Origin: Marmoricola sp.
GTDB lineage: Bacteria > Actinomycetota > Actinomycetes > Propionibacteriales > Nocardioidaceae
Assembly (NCBI GenBank): GCA_025964775.1
Contig: JAOPYE010000023.1
Span: 1 to 58,450, forward strand
Length of the DNA stretch: 58,450 nucleotides
Direction: 5' to 3'
Shown here: positions 35,059 through 42,983 of the stretch, piece after piece
Position numbering within the stretch: position 1 is the stretch's first letter
How the letters are laid out: the number at the start of each line of letters is the position of its first letter
Program-made: the position numbers and the translations under genes
The notes under the pieces: generated by a model
Databases searched by the model: none
Told to the model about the DNA's origin: nothing
The model's input: only the letters and a program-made list of their open reading frames with translations

Positions 35059-35089
35059 TTGACTTGGAGTGCACTCGAAGGGTGAAGAT
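35059..35089 (+). promoter_or_regulatory. MerR-type promoter and operator of the merR gene
   Basis: A -35 TTGACT (35059-35064), a 19-bp spacer and a -10-like GAAGAT (35084-35089), 6 nt before GTG 35096. An 18-bp near-palindrome CTTGGAGTGCACTCGAAG (35063-35080) fills the long spacer, as in promoters activated by MerR-family twisting. An identical operator precedes the aldo/keto reductase gene. Confidence 0.7.
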
Positions 35090-35095
35090 GGCCCG

Positions 35096-35470
35096 GTGAC
35101 CTCCCTGACCATCGCCGAGGCGGCCGAGAAGACCGGTCTGACCGCCCACACCCTGCGGTACTACGAGCGTGACGGGCTCATGCTCGGGGCGGTCGACCGG
35201 TCGGCTTCCGGGCACCGGCGCTACAGCGCGCAGGACCTGACCTGGATCCAGCTGATCACCCGGCTCCGCTCCACCGGGATGCCGATTCGCGACGTACGCC
35301 GGTACGCCGGGCTGGTACGCGCCGGCGCCGGGAACGAAGGTGAGCGTCTCGCCATTCTCAAGGGTCACCGCGACCGGGTCCAGTCTCAACTGGCAGAGAC
35401 TGCCAGGCACCTGCGGGCGATCGACCACAAGATCGGGATCTACGAAGGCCAGGTCGGCGCCGTCGCTTGA
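35096..35470 (+). CDS. MerR family transcriptional regulator
   Basis: A 124-residue regulator: N-terminal winged helix LTIAEAAEKTGLTAHTLRYYERDGLMLGAVDRSASGHRRYSAQDLTWIQLITRLRSTGMPI, then a dimerising coiled coil ending in RHLRAIDHKIGIYEGQ. No cysteine is present in the C-terminal part, so it is not a metal or SoxR-type sensor; it resembles the aldehyde/stress group that controls aldo/keto reductases. GTG 35096 is preferred, being 6 nt after the -10. Its stop codon TGA lies within the -35 box of the next promoter. Confidence 0.88.
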   Translation: MTSLTIAEAAEKTGLTAHTLRYYERDGLMLGAVDRSASGHRRYSAQDLTWIQLITRLRSTGMPIRDVRRYAGLVRAGAGNEGERLAILKGHRDRVQSQLAETARHLRAIDHKIGIYEGQVGAVA

Positions 35471-35497
35471 CTTGGAGTGCACTCGAAGGCGTTGAGT
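35467..35497 (+). promoter_or_regulatory. MerR-type promoter and operator of the aldo/keto reductase gene
   Basis: TTGACT (35467-35472), 19-bp spacer with the same operator CTTGGAGTGCACTCGAAG (35471-35488) and -10-like TTGAGT (35492-35497), 6 nt before ATG 35504. The stop of merR (35468-35470) falls inside the -35 box. Confidence 0.7.
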
Positions 35498-35503
35498 GGA
35501 TCC

Positions 35504-36499
35504 ATGACTGAATTGAGCACACGCACTCTCGGAACCGTCTCACCGCTGACCGTCTCGACCCTCGGCCTGGGCTGCATGGGCATGTCGGAGTTCTACGGCG
35601 CGACCGACGAGGCCGCCGGGATCGCCACGATCCATCGCGCCCTCGACCTCGGTGTCACCTTCCTCGACACGGCCGACATGTACGGCCCCTTCACCAACGA
35701 GCAGCTGGTCGGCAAGGCGATCGCGGGTCGCAGCGACGAGGTCCAGCTCGCGACCAAGTTCGGCAACGAGCGAGCCCCCGACGGCACCCGCATCGGGATC
35801 AACGGCAGCCCGGAGTACGTGCGGTCGGCGTGCGACGCCTCGCTGGCCCGGCTCGGGGTCGACCACATCGACCTCTACTACCAGCACCGCGTCGACAAGT
35901 CCGTCCCGATCGAGGAGACCGTCGGTGCCATGGCCGAGCTCGTCGAGGCCGGCAAGGTCCGCCACCTCGGACTCTCCGAGGCGTCCGCCACCAACATCCG
36001 CAAGGCGCACGCGACCCACCCGATCACCGCCCTGCAGACCGAGTACTCGCTGTTCACGCGCGACCTGGAGGACGAGATCCTCGGCGTCATCCGCGAGCTC
36101 GGCATCGGTCTGGTGCCCTACTCGCCGCTCGGCCGCGGCATGCTGACCGGCAAGCAGGAGTGGACCACGCTAGAGGACGGCGACGGTCGCGCGTCGGCGT
36201 ACTTCCCGCGCTTCCAGGGCGACGCGCTCGAGGCGAACCTGAAGCTGGTCGACGCGATCGGCAAGGTCGCCGCCGACAAGGGCTGCACCCCCGGTCAGCT
36301 CGCGCTGGCGTGGGTCCTGGCCCAGGGCGATGACGTGGTCCCGATCCCCGGCACGAAGCGGGTCAAGTACCTCGAGGAGAACGTCGCCGCGGCCGCGGTC
36401 ACCCTGACGCCCGAGGACCTCGCCCATCTCGACCAGGTCGTCCCCCGCGACGCCGTCCTCGGAGACCGGTACGGCGACATGACCCACATCGATCGCTAG
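35504..36499 (+). CDS. Aldo/keto reductase
   Basis: A 331-residue NADPH-dependent reductase of the AKR superfamily: [34 protein letters not shown] (catalytic Asp and Tyr), [10 protein letters not shown] (Lys), [10 protein letters not shown] (His), [18 protein letters not shown] and the cofactor region [16 protein letters not shown]. It reduces aldehydes or ketones, probably toxic ones, and is controlled by the adjacent MerR regulator through the shared operator. The start ATG 35504 is fixed by the promoter and the ordinary protein start [11 protein letters not shown] strong hairpin follows its stop. Confidence 0.93.
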   Translation: MTELSTRTLGTVSPLTVSTLGLGCMGMSEFYGATDEAAGIATIHRALDLGVTFLDTADMYGPFTNEQLVGKAIAGRSDEVQLATKFGNERAPDGTRIGINGSPEYVRSACDASLARLGVDHIDLYYQHRVDKSVPIEETVGAMAELVEAGKVRHLGLSEASATNIRKAHATHPITALQTEYSLFTRDLEDEILGVIRELGIGLVPYSPLGRGMLTGKQEWTTLEDGDGRASAYFPRFQGDALEANLKLVDAIGKVAADKGCTPGQLALAWVLAQGDDVVPIPGTKRVKYLEENVAAAAVTLTPEDLAHLDQVVPRDAVLGDRYGDMTHIDR

Positions 36500-36510
36500 A
36501 CGACATCTCC

Positions 36511-36546
36511 CGCAGTGGCCCCGCGTCGTGCGCCGGGGCCACTGCG
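36511..36546. terminator. Hairpin after the aldo/keto reductase gene
   Basis: CGCAGTGGCCCC (36511-36522) and GGGGCCACTGCG (36535-36546) are perfect 12-bp arms around a 12-nt loop, 11 bp past the stop codon and just before the thiol peroxidase gene. There is no T-tract, as is common in high-GC terminators. Confidence 0.75.
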
Positions 36547-36560
36547 TGTAGAAAGGGCGC

Positions 36561-37055
36561 ATGGCAACCATTGCGTTCGGTGACTCAGAAGCACACACCG
36601 TCGGTGACATCCCCGCGAAGGGCGCGAAGGCACCGTCCTTCACCCTCGTCGGCGCCGACCTCTCCGACCTGTCCTCGGCCGACCTGACCGGTCGCACCGT
36701 CATCAGCATCTTCCCGAGCATCGGCACCGGCGTCTGCCAGGCCAGCGTCCGGAAGTTCAACGAGCTGGCCGCCGGGCTCGAGGACACAGAAGTCCTCAAC
36801 GTCTCGATGGACCTGCCGTTCGCCCTGGGTGGCTTCTGCGCGGCCGAGGGACTGGAGAACGTCACGGTGGCCTCGGGCTTCCGCTCGACGTTCGGACAGG
36901 ACTACGGCATCACGTTGACGGACAGCAAGTTCGCCGGCCTGTACGGCCGCGCCGTCGTGGTCGTCGACACCGACGGCACCGTGCTGCACAGCGAGCTCGT
37001 CCCGGCCGTCGGCCAGGAGCCGGACTACGACGCCGCGATCGCGGCGCTCGGCTAG
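36561..37055 (+). CDS. tpx: Thiol peroxidase (Tpx)
   Basis: A 164-residue atypical 2-Cys peroxiredoxin that reduces alkyl hydroperoxides using thioredoxin. The peroxidatic motif PSIGTGVC gives P52, T56 and C59; the resolving cysteine is C93 in GGFCAAEG. The start ATG 36561 has GAAAGGG 6-8 nt upstream. Convergent with the SRPBCC gene, whose stop shares the CTAG tetranucleotide with the Tpx stop. Confidence 0.95.
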   Translation: MATIAFGDSEAHTVGDIPAKGAKAPSFTLVGADLSDLSSADLTGRTVISIFPSIGTGVCQASVRKFNELAAGLEDTEVLNVSMDLPFALGGFCAAEGLENVTVASGFRSTFGQDYGITLTDSKFAGLYGRAVVVVDTDGTVLHSELVPAVGQEPDYDAAIAALG

Positions 37056-37492
37056 AGCGACCCGAACCGGGTGGCCAGTCCGTCCTCGGCGCCGCGCATC
37101 ATCGCGTGGTGGTTCCACCTCAGCAGCGGCTTGACAAGCGCTGAGGCGAGGGCGAACAGCGGATCGGTGGCGCGCACGCGCTGCTCGAACTCGAGCCGGG
37201 TGCCGCCGGGGACCGGCGTCAGCCGCCACTGCGCCGTTCCGCTGATCGGGCCGCCGATGGCGACCCGCAACAGCTGCGGATCGCGGCTCTCGGCGTGCAG
37301 GTGCAGCTCGAGGTCGTAGGGCAGGCGCGAGCGACAGATCACGAGCGCGTCCTCGGGCCCCAGGCTCGCCACGGCGACGACCTGGGGCCACCAGGACCCG
37401 AAGTTCTCCAGGTCGACCAGCAGCGCGTGCACCTGCTCGGGGGGTGCGGCCACATCGGTGGTGTGGCTGAAGAAGTAGTCCCGGACGCTCAC
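37052..37492 (-). CDS. SRPBCC family (START-like) protein
   Basis: A 146-residue hydrophobic-ligand-binding fold protein: TTDVAAPPEQVHALLVDLENFGSWWPQVVAVASL at the start, a curved sheet (GTAQWRLTPVPGGTRLEFEQRV) and a long C-terminal helix. Such proteins bind lipids or polyketides or act as aromatase/cyclase relatives; the ligand is unknown. GTG 37492 is supported by minus-strand TAGCGT ending 7 nt upstream. It is divergent from the phosphosugar mutase gene. Confidence 0.83.
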   Translation of the reverse strand: MSVRDYFFSHTTDVAAPPEQVHALLVDLENFGSWWPQVVAVASLGPEDALVICRSRLPYDLELHLHAESRDPQLLRVAIGGPISGTAQWRLTPVPGGTRLEFEQRVRATDPLFALASALVKPLLRWNHHAMMRGAEDGLATRFGSL

Positions 37493-37499
37493 CCCCACG

Positions 37500-37505
37500 A
37501 CGCTA
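37500..37505 (-). promoter_or_regulatory. -10 box (TAGCGT) of the SRPBCC gene
   Basis: Minus-strand TAGCGT, 7-nt spacer, GTG at 37492: leaderless. It lies 14 bp from the plus-strand box of the divergent mutase gene. Confidence 0.5.
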
Positions 37506-37519
37506 GTACGTCGTGCCAC

Positions 37520-37525
37520 TAGTCT
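37520..37525 (+). promoter_or_regulatory. -10 box (TAGTCT) of the phosphosugar mutase gene
   Basis: TAGTCT, 7-nt spacer, ATG at 37533: leaderless. Confidence 0.5.
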
Positions 37526-37532
37526 CGCGATC

Positions 37533-39182
37533 ATGAGTGCAGACCTCCTTGCCTCCGCTCGCGCCTGGGCCGCTGCGGACCCCGACCCGCAAACGCGCGC
37601 CGAGCTCGAGGACCTGATCGCTGCCGAGGACCTCGACGAGATCGCCGACCGTTTCGACGGCACCCTGGAGTTCGGGACCGCCGGCCTGCGTGGTGCCCTC
37701 GGTGCCGGCCCGAACCGGATGAACCGGGTTGTCGTCCTGCGTGCGGCCGCCGGGCTCGCGGCGTACCTGAAGGACCGCGGCGCGGGCAGCAGCGACGCCG
37801 TGGTGATCGGGTACGACGCCCGCCACAACTCCGACGTGTTCGCCCGCGACACCGCCGAGGTGATGACCGGGGCGGGCCTGCGGGCCCTGCTGCTCCCCCG
37901 GCCGCTGCCGACGCCGCTCCTGGCCTTCGCGATCCGCGAGCTCGAGTGCGTCGCCGGCGTGATGGTGACTGCCAGCCACAATCCTCCGCAGGACAACGGC
38001 TACAAGGTCTACCTCGGCGACGGCAGCCAGATCGTGCCCCCGGCCGATCACGACATCGCGGCCCGCATCGCCGCCGTCGGCCCGGTGGCCGACATCGCGC
38101 GCGGGACCGACGCCGTCGTCCTCGACGAGGCCGTGATCGAACGCTACGAACGATCGATCGCCGCCCTGGTCGGGCCCGGCCCGCGCGACCTCCGGATGGT
38201 CTACACGCCTCTGCACGGCGTCGGCGGTACGACGGTCCAGCGGGTGCTGGAGCTGGCCGGCTTCGCGGCGCCGTACGAGCCTCCGGCGCAGTCGGACCCG
38301 GACCCGGACTTCCCGACCGTGGCGTTCCCGAACCCCGAGGAGCCCGGGGCGATGGCCCTGGCGATGGCCCTGGCAGCCGAGGTCGACGCCGACATCGTGG
38401 TCGCGAACGATCCCGACGCCGACCGGTGCGCGGTCGCGGTGCCCCCCAGGAAGGGGTACGAGTCGCACGGCTGGCGGATGCTGCGCGGCGACGAGGTCGG
38501 CGTCCTGCTGGCCCGACACCTGCTGGCCCGGGGCAAGCAGGGCGTCTACGCGGCCTCGATCGTCTCCTCCAGCCTGCTCGGCGCGATGGCCGAGGAGGCC
38601 GGACAACCACATCAGGTGACGCTGACCGGCTTCAAGTGGATCGGCAGGATCCCCGGTCTGGCGTTCGGGTACGAGGAGGCGCTGGGCTACTGCGTCGACC
38701 CGGATCACGTGAAGGACAAGGACGGTGTCTCCGCGTTGCTGCTGGTCTGCGAGATGGCGGCTGCCGCCAAGGACGAGGGCCTGGACCTTCGCGACCTCCT
38801 CGACGACCTGGCCCGGACCCACGGTCTGCACGCGACCGACCAGCTCAGCGTCCGGTTCACCGACGTGGCCCAGATCCCGGCGACGATGGCACGGCTGCGC
38901 GAGAGCCCGCCGCAGACCCTCGGCGGCCTCCGGGTCGAGACCGTGGTCGACCTCGCCGCCGGCTCCGCGGACCTGCCACCGACCGACGGCCTGCGATTCA
39001 CGCTCGCCGATCGGGCCCGCGTGATCGTGCGGCCCTCGGGGACCGAGCCGAAGGTGAAGTGCTACCTCGAGGTGGTCGTCCCGGTGGAGCCTGTCGAGGA
39101 CGGTGTGGATGCCGCACGGATCGTCGCAGCCGGTCGGCTGGACGCGATCCGCGCCGACCTGTCGAAGGCGGCGGGTCTGTGA
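37533..39182 (+). CDS. pmmB: Phosphoglucomutase/phosphomannomutase family (phosphopentomutase-like)
   Basis: A 549-residue alpha-D-phosphohexomutase. The phosphoserine loop is TASHNPPQDNGYKVY with Ser148, the Mg-binding loop DPDADR at about 292-297, sugar-binding ALGYC/GFKWIGRIPG-type segments and the C-terminal phosphate-binding PSGTEPKVKCY. It interconverts sugar 1- and 6- (or 1- and 5-) phosphates. Located between PNP and DeoC genes as in the mycobacterial punA-pmmB region, it may convert (deoxy)ribose-1-phosphate to the 5-phosphate; that substrate is inferred from context, and the symbol from the mycobacterial orthologue. Confidence 0.9.
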   Translation: MSADLLASARAWAAADPDPQTRAELEDLIAAEDLDEIADRFDGTLEFGTAGLRGALGAGPNRMNRVVVLRAAAGLAAYLKDRGAGSSDAVVIGYDARHNSDVFARDTAEVMTGAGLRALLLPRPLPTPLLAFAIRELECVAGVMVTASHNPPQDNGYKVYLGDGSQIVPPADHDIAARIAAVGPVADIARGTDAVVLDEAVIERYERSIAALVGPGPRDLRMVYTPLHGVGGTTVQRVLELAGFAAPYEPPAQSDPDPDFPTVAFPNPEEPGAMALAMALAAEVDADIVVANDPDADRCAVAVPPRKGYESHGWRMLRGDEVGVLLARHLLARGKQGVYAASIVSSSLLGAMAEEAGQPHQVTLTGFKWIGRIPGLAFGYEEALGYCVDPDHVKDKDGVSALLLVCEMAAAAKDEGLDLRDLLDDLARTHGLHATDQLSVRFTDVAQIPATMARLRESPPQTLGGLRVETVVDLAAGSADLPPTDGLRFTLADRARVIVRPSGTEPKVKCYLEVVVPVEPVEDGVDAARIVAAGRLDAIRADLSKAAGL

Positions 39183-39820
39183 GTCTCGGCGATCGGGTCG
39201 CCGGTCTCTGGAACGAGCACCTGCTCCCGCGCGCGGTCGAGGTCACCTGCTCGGAGCGGGCGACCGGGAAGTGGCGTCACCAGGTCTGCGCCCCGGTCTC
39301 CGGTGAGGTGCTGGAGGTCGGGTTCGGATCGGGCACCAATCTTGCCCACTACCCGGCTGCGGTCTCGACCGTCCTGGCCGTCGAGCCGTCGGACCTCGCG
39401 TGGAGACGCGCGCAGGACGCCGTGCGCGACTTCGATCGACCGGTTGTCCGGGTGGGCCTCGACGGGGCCTCGCTCGCGATGTCCGACGCATCGGTCGATG
39501 CCGTCGTGTCGTCCTACACGATGTGCACGATCGGGGACGTGGCCTCGGCGCTGAGCGAGTTCCGCCGGGTGCTGCGGCCGGGCGGACGACTGCACTTCGT
39601 CGAGCACTCCCTGTCGCCCGACGACCCGGTCGCTGCCCGGCAACGTCGCTGGCAACCGCGCTGGGAGAAGGTCGCCGGCGGCTGCCACCTGGACCGCGAC
39701 ATCCCCGGACTCGTGTCCGCCGCCGGGTTCACGATCGCCGACCTCGAGGCCTTCTACGCTCCGGGCCCGGCGTTCGCACGCCCCTTCGGCTGGCTCACGA
39801 TCGGGACCGCAACCCCCTGA
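39179..39820 (+). CDS. Class I SAM-dependent methyltransferase (UbiE-like)
   Basis: A 213-residue methyltransferase: ATGKWRHQVCAPVSGEVLEVGFGSGTNLAHYP (motif I), VLAVEPSDLAWRRA, SVDAVVSSYTMCTIGDVASALSEFRRVLRPGGRLHFVEHSLSPDDPVAARQRRWQPRWEKVAGGCHLDRDI. This VEH and GGCHL pattern occurs in a group of small-molecule methyltransferases. GTG 39179 overlaps the mutase stop (GTGA), so translation is coupled. The substrate is unknown. Its stop abuts that of the next convergent gene (TGATCA). Confidence 0.87.
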   Translation: MSLGDRVAGLWNEHLLPRAVEVTCSERATGKWRHQVCAPVSGEVLEVGFGSGTNLAHYPAAVSTVLAVEPSDLAWRRAQDAVRDFDRPVVRVGLDGASLAMSDASVDAVVSSYTMCTIGDVASALSEFRRVLRPGGRLHFVEHSLSPDDPVAARQRRWQPRWEKVAGGCHLDRDIPGLVSAAGFTIADLEAFYAPGPAFARPFGWLTIGTATP

Positions 39821-40450
39821 TCAGACCAGCCAGGTCAGCGCCAGGGCCACCAGCATCGCGCCGATCAGCACCAGCTCCAGGATCGCCCAGTCCCGGCGTA
39901 CGCCTACGTCGGCGGTGCGGGCCTCCCGGGCCCGGGCCGCCGCAGCGAGGATCTGCTCGATCATCAGGTCGGCGATCGCGTCGGGTCCGTTGGTGCGTGC
40001 GTACTTGGGCTTGACCGACGTCGGTTCGGGCGCGAGCTCGACGCGACCGCCGAAGCCCCCGATGCCGAAGGACCGCCTCTGTTTGCGACCGGCCAGGGTC
40101 CTGATCGGTCGTCCGACCGCGACCGCGTCGTACGAGCCGCCGGAGGTGGTCCGGACCCGGGTGACCGCCCGGACCTGCACGGCGTCGACCTCAGCCAGCC
40201 CCAGCAGCCACGAGGAGAGCGGGTTGCGCAGCTCGAGGGTCCCGTCCTTGACGATGATCCGTGGCCGGAGCATGAAGGACCAGAGCAGGACCGCGGCCGC
40301 ACCGGCGCCCAGGGACCAGCGGGTCGTCAGCAGATCGTGACCGGCGAACGGCAGCCCCACCGCCAGAACCAGGCAGCCGAGGACCCCCAGCATCCCGGTG
40401 ATCGCCCCCGACGTGGGCCCGTAACGCTGCTCGACCTTCGCCTTCGCCAT
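39821..40450 (-). CDS. PH domain membrane protein
   Basis: A 209-residue protein with two N-terminal helices (ITGMLGVLGCLVLAVGLPFAG; WSLGAGAAAVLLWSFML), a PH-like beta region (RIIVKDGTLELRNPLSSWLLGLAEVDAVQVRAVTRVRTTSGGSYDAVAVG) and one C-terminal helix (WAILELVLIGAMLVALALTWLV). It belongs to the actinobacterial bacterial-PH membrane proteins of unknown function. ATG 40450 follows minus-strand TAGGCT by 6 nt. It lies divergent from deoC. Confidence 0.78.
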   Translation of the reverse strand: MAKAKVEQRYGPTSGAITGMLGVLGCLVLAVGLPFAGHDLLTTRWSLGAGAAAVLLWSFMLRPRIIVKDGTLELRNPLSSWLLGLAEVDAVQVRAVTRVRTTSGGSYDAVAVGRPIRTLAGRKQRRSFGIGGFGGRVELAPEPTSVKPKYARTNGPDAIADLMIEQILAAAARAREARTADVGVRRDWAILELVLIGAMLVALALTWLV

Positions 40451-40456
40451 CCGGCC

Positions 40457-40462
40457 AGCCTA
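40457..40462 (-). promoter_or_regulatory. -10 box (TAGGCT) of the PH membrane protein gene
   Basis: Minus-strand TAGGCT, 6-nt spacer GGCCGG, ATG at 40450: leaderless. Confidence 0.5.
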
Positions 40463-40512
40463 AGCGGACCCTTGCCCGAACCCGGGATTGGCCGGGGACG
40501 CGAGAACGCTCC

Positions 40513-40518
40513 TAGACT
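40513..40518 (+). promoter_or_regulatory. -10 box (TAGACT) of deoC
   Basis: TAGACT, 6-nt spacer GCTGAG, ATG at 40525: leaderless. It drives the deoC-aldehyde dehydrogenase operon. Confidence 0.55.
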
Positions 40519-40524
40519 GCTGAG

Positions 40525-41520
40525 ATGACCACCCTGAAGGCAACGGCGCCTCCGGTCGGGCCAGACCCCTCGGCAGCGTTCGCGGACGCGACCGCCTCGG
40601 AGTCGGCGCTCCGGCGCTTCCTGCACGGACTGCCCGGCGTGGACCAGGTGGGTGCCGAACAGCGCGCCGCAGCCCTCGGGACCCGGTCCATCAAGACCAC
40701 TGCCAAGGCGTTCGCGCTGGACCTCGCCATCAGGATGGTCGACCTGACCACGCTCGAGGGGATGGACACCCACGGCAAGGTCAAGGCGCTGTGCGCCAAG
40801 GCGATGCACCCCGACCCGACCGATCCCGGATGCCCCTCGACGGCCGCCGTCTGCGTCTACCCCGACATGGTCGCGACCGCGAAGAAGGCCCTCGGCTCCT
40901 CGGAGGTGCACGTCGCCGCGGTGGCGACAGCCTTCCCCAGCGGCCGGGCAGCCCTCGACATCAAGCTTGCCGACACCGCCGACGCGGTCGAGGCCGGTGC
41001 CGATGAGATCGACATGGTGATCGACCGCGGCGCCTTCCTCTCGGGCCGTTACCTGGAGGTCTTCGAGGAGATCCTCGCCGTCCGCGCGGCGTGTGCCAGG
41101 CCCGACGGCGGGCACGCGCACCTGAAGGTGATCTTCGAGACCGGCGAGCTCCAGACCTACGACAACGTACGTCGTGCTAGCTGGCTGGCGATGATGGCCG
41201 GCGCGCACTTCATCAAGACCTCCACCGGCAAGGTGCAGCCGGCCGCGACCCTGCCGGTCACGATGATCATGCTCGAGGCGGTCCGCGACTTCCGGGAGGC
41301 GACCGGCCAGATGGTCGGTGTGAAGCCGGCCGGCGGGATCCGGCACAGCAAGGACGCCATCAAGTACCTCGTGACGGTCAACGAGATCGCCGGCGAGGAC
41401 TGGCTCGATCCGGACTGGTTCCGCTTCGGGGCCTCGACACTTCTCAACGACCTGCTGATGCAGCGGTCCAGGATGAGGACCGGACACTACTCCGGCCCCG
41501 ACTACGTGACGTTGGACTGA
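40525..41520 (+). CDS. deoC: Deoxyribose-phosphate aldolase DeoC
   Basis: A 331-residue DERA, which cleaves 2-deoxyribose-5-phosphate to glyceraldehyde-3-phosphate and acetaldehyde. The Schiff-base lysine is Lys231 in HFIKTSTGK; VDLTTLEGMDT, AAVCVYPDMV, DEIDMVIDRGAFL and VKPAGGIRHSKDAIKYLV complete the family pattern. It is about 70-100 residues longer than the E. coli enzyme, with an N-terminal extension common in actinobacteria. Five bp downstream begins an aldehyde dehydrogenase gene, suitable for disposing of the acetaldehyde. Confidence 0.96.
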   Translation: MTTLKATAPPVGPDPSAAFADATASESALRRFLHGLPGVDQVGAEQRAAALGTRSIKTTAKAFALDLAIRMVDLTTLEGMDTHGKVKALCAKAMHPDPTDPGCPSTAAVCVYPDMVATAKKALGSSEVHVAAVATAFPSGRAALDIKLADTADAVEAGADEIDMVIDRGAFLSGRYLEVFEEILAVRAACARPDGGHAHLKVIFETGELQTYDNVRRASWLAMMAGAHFIKTSTGKVQPAATLPVTMIMLEAVRDFREATGQMVGVKPAGGIRHSKDAIKYLVTVNEIAGEDWLDPDWFRFGASTLLNDLLMQRSRMRTGHYSGPDYVTLD

Positions 41521-41525
41521 GGACG

Positions 41526-42983
41526 ATGCCAAACAACTCAGCGCAGTTCGAATACGCCCCGGCTCCGGAGTCGCCCGCGATCGTCGACATCAAGCCGTCC
41601 TACGGCCTGTTCATCGACGGTGAGTTCGTCGACGGGCACGGCAAGTCGTTCAAGACGATCAGCCCGAGCACCGAGGAGGTGCTGGCCGAGGTCGCCGAGG
41701 CGAACGACGCCGACGTCGACCTGGCCGTGAAGGCGGCGCGCCGCGCGTACACCCGGGTCTGGTCGAAGATGTCCGGAGCCGAACGCGGCAAGTACCTCTT
41801 CCGGATCGCGCGGATCATCCAGGAGCGGGCCCGCGAGTTCGCGGTCCTGGAGTCGATCGACAACGGCAAGCCGATCAAGGAGACCCGCGACGTCGACATC
41901 CCGCTGGTCGCTGCGCACTTCTTCTACTACGGCGGCTGGGCCGACAAGCTCGAGTACGCGCTGCCAGGAAACGGGAACCGCGGCGCCGATCCCCAGCCGC
42001 TCGGGGTTGCCGGCCAGGTCATCCCGTGGAACTTCCCGCTGCTGATGCTGGCGTGGAAGATCGCGCCGGCACTGGCGTGCGGCAACACCGTCGTGCTGAA
42101 GCCGGCCGAGACCACGCCGCTGACTGCGCTGCTGTTCGCGGAGGTCTGCCAGCAGGCCGACCTACCGCCCGGCGTCGTCAACATCATCACCGGCGCTGGC
42201 GAGACCGGACGCGCGATCGTCGCGCACCCGGGAGTCGACAAGGTCGCCTTCACCGGTTCGACCGATGTCGGCCGGGCGATCGCCAAGGCCGTCGCCGGGA
42301 CGAACAAGCGGGTCACCCTGGAGCTCGGTGGCAAGGCCGCCAACATCGTGTTCGACGACGCGCCGCTGGACCAGGCGATCGAGGGCATCGTCAACGGCAT
42401 CTTCTTCAACCAGGGCCATGTCTGCTGTGCCGGGTCGCGGCTGCTGGTCCAGGAGTCGGTGGCCGACGAGGTGATCGCCAAACTGAAGCGCCGGATGAAG
42501 ACCCTGCGGGTCGGTGACCCGCTGGACAAGAACACCGACATCGGCGCGATCAACTCCGCAGAGCAGCTCGCCAAGATCCGCGAGCTCTCCGACATCGGCG
42601 AGGCCGAGGGCGCCGGCCGCTGGTCGCCGGCGTGTGACCTGCCCCAGACCGGCTTCTGGTTCCCGCCGACGATCTTCACCGGCGTCAGCCAGGCGCACCG
42701 GATCGCCCGCGAGGAGATCTTCGGTCCTGTGTTGTCGATCCTGACCTTCCGGACGCCGAAGGAGGCGGTCGAGAAGGCGAACAACACCCCCTTCGGGCTG
42801 TCCGCGGGCATCTGGACCGACAAGGGCTCGCGGATCCTCTGGATGGCCTCGCAGCTGCGCGCCGGCGTGGTGTGGTCCAACACGTTCAACCGCTTCGACC
42901 CGGCCTCGCCGTTCGGCGGGTACAAGGAGTCGGGCTACGGCCGCGAGGGCGGCCGTCACGGACTGGAGGCCTACCTGCGATGA
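41526..42983 (+). CDS. Aldehyde dehydrogenase
   Basis: A 485-residue NAD(P)-dependent aldehyde dehydrogenase. It carries the cofactor region QVIPWNFPLLMLAWKIAPALACGNTVVLKPAE, the TGSTDVGRAIAK loop, the catalytic Glu in VTLELGGKAANIVF and the nucleophile Cys in FFNQGHVCCAGSRL, and EEIFGPVLSILTF at the end. Cotranscribed with deoC, it probably oxidises acetaldehyde formed from deoxyribose phosphate. The last codons overlap the start of a second, half-length family member (ATGA). Confidence 0.95.
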   Translation: MPNNSAQFEYAPAPESPAIVDIKPSYGLFIDGEFVDGHGKSFKTISPSTEEVLAEVAEANDADVDLAVKAARRAYTRVWSKMSGAERGKYLFRIARIIQERAREFAVLESIDNGKPIKETRDVDIPLVAAHFFYYGGWADKLEYALPGNGNRGADPQPLGVAGQVIPWNFPLLMLAWKIAPALACGNTVVLKPAETTPLTALLFAEVCQQADLPPGVVNIITGAGETGRAIVAHPGVDKVAFTGSTDVGRAIAKAVAGTNKRVTLELGGKAANIVFDDAPLDQAIEGIVNGIFFNQGHVCCAGSRLLVQESVADEVIAKLKRRMKTLRVGDPLDKNTDIGAINSAEQLAKIRELSDIGEAEGAGRWSPACDLPQTGFWFPPTIFTGVSQAHRIAREEIFGPVLSILTFRTPKEAVEKANNTPFGLSAGIWTDKGSRILWMASQLRAGVVWSNTFNRFDPASPFGGYKESGYGREGGRHGLEAYLR

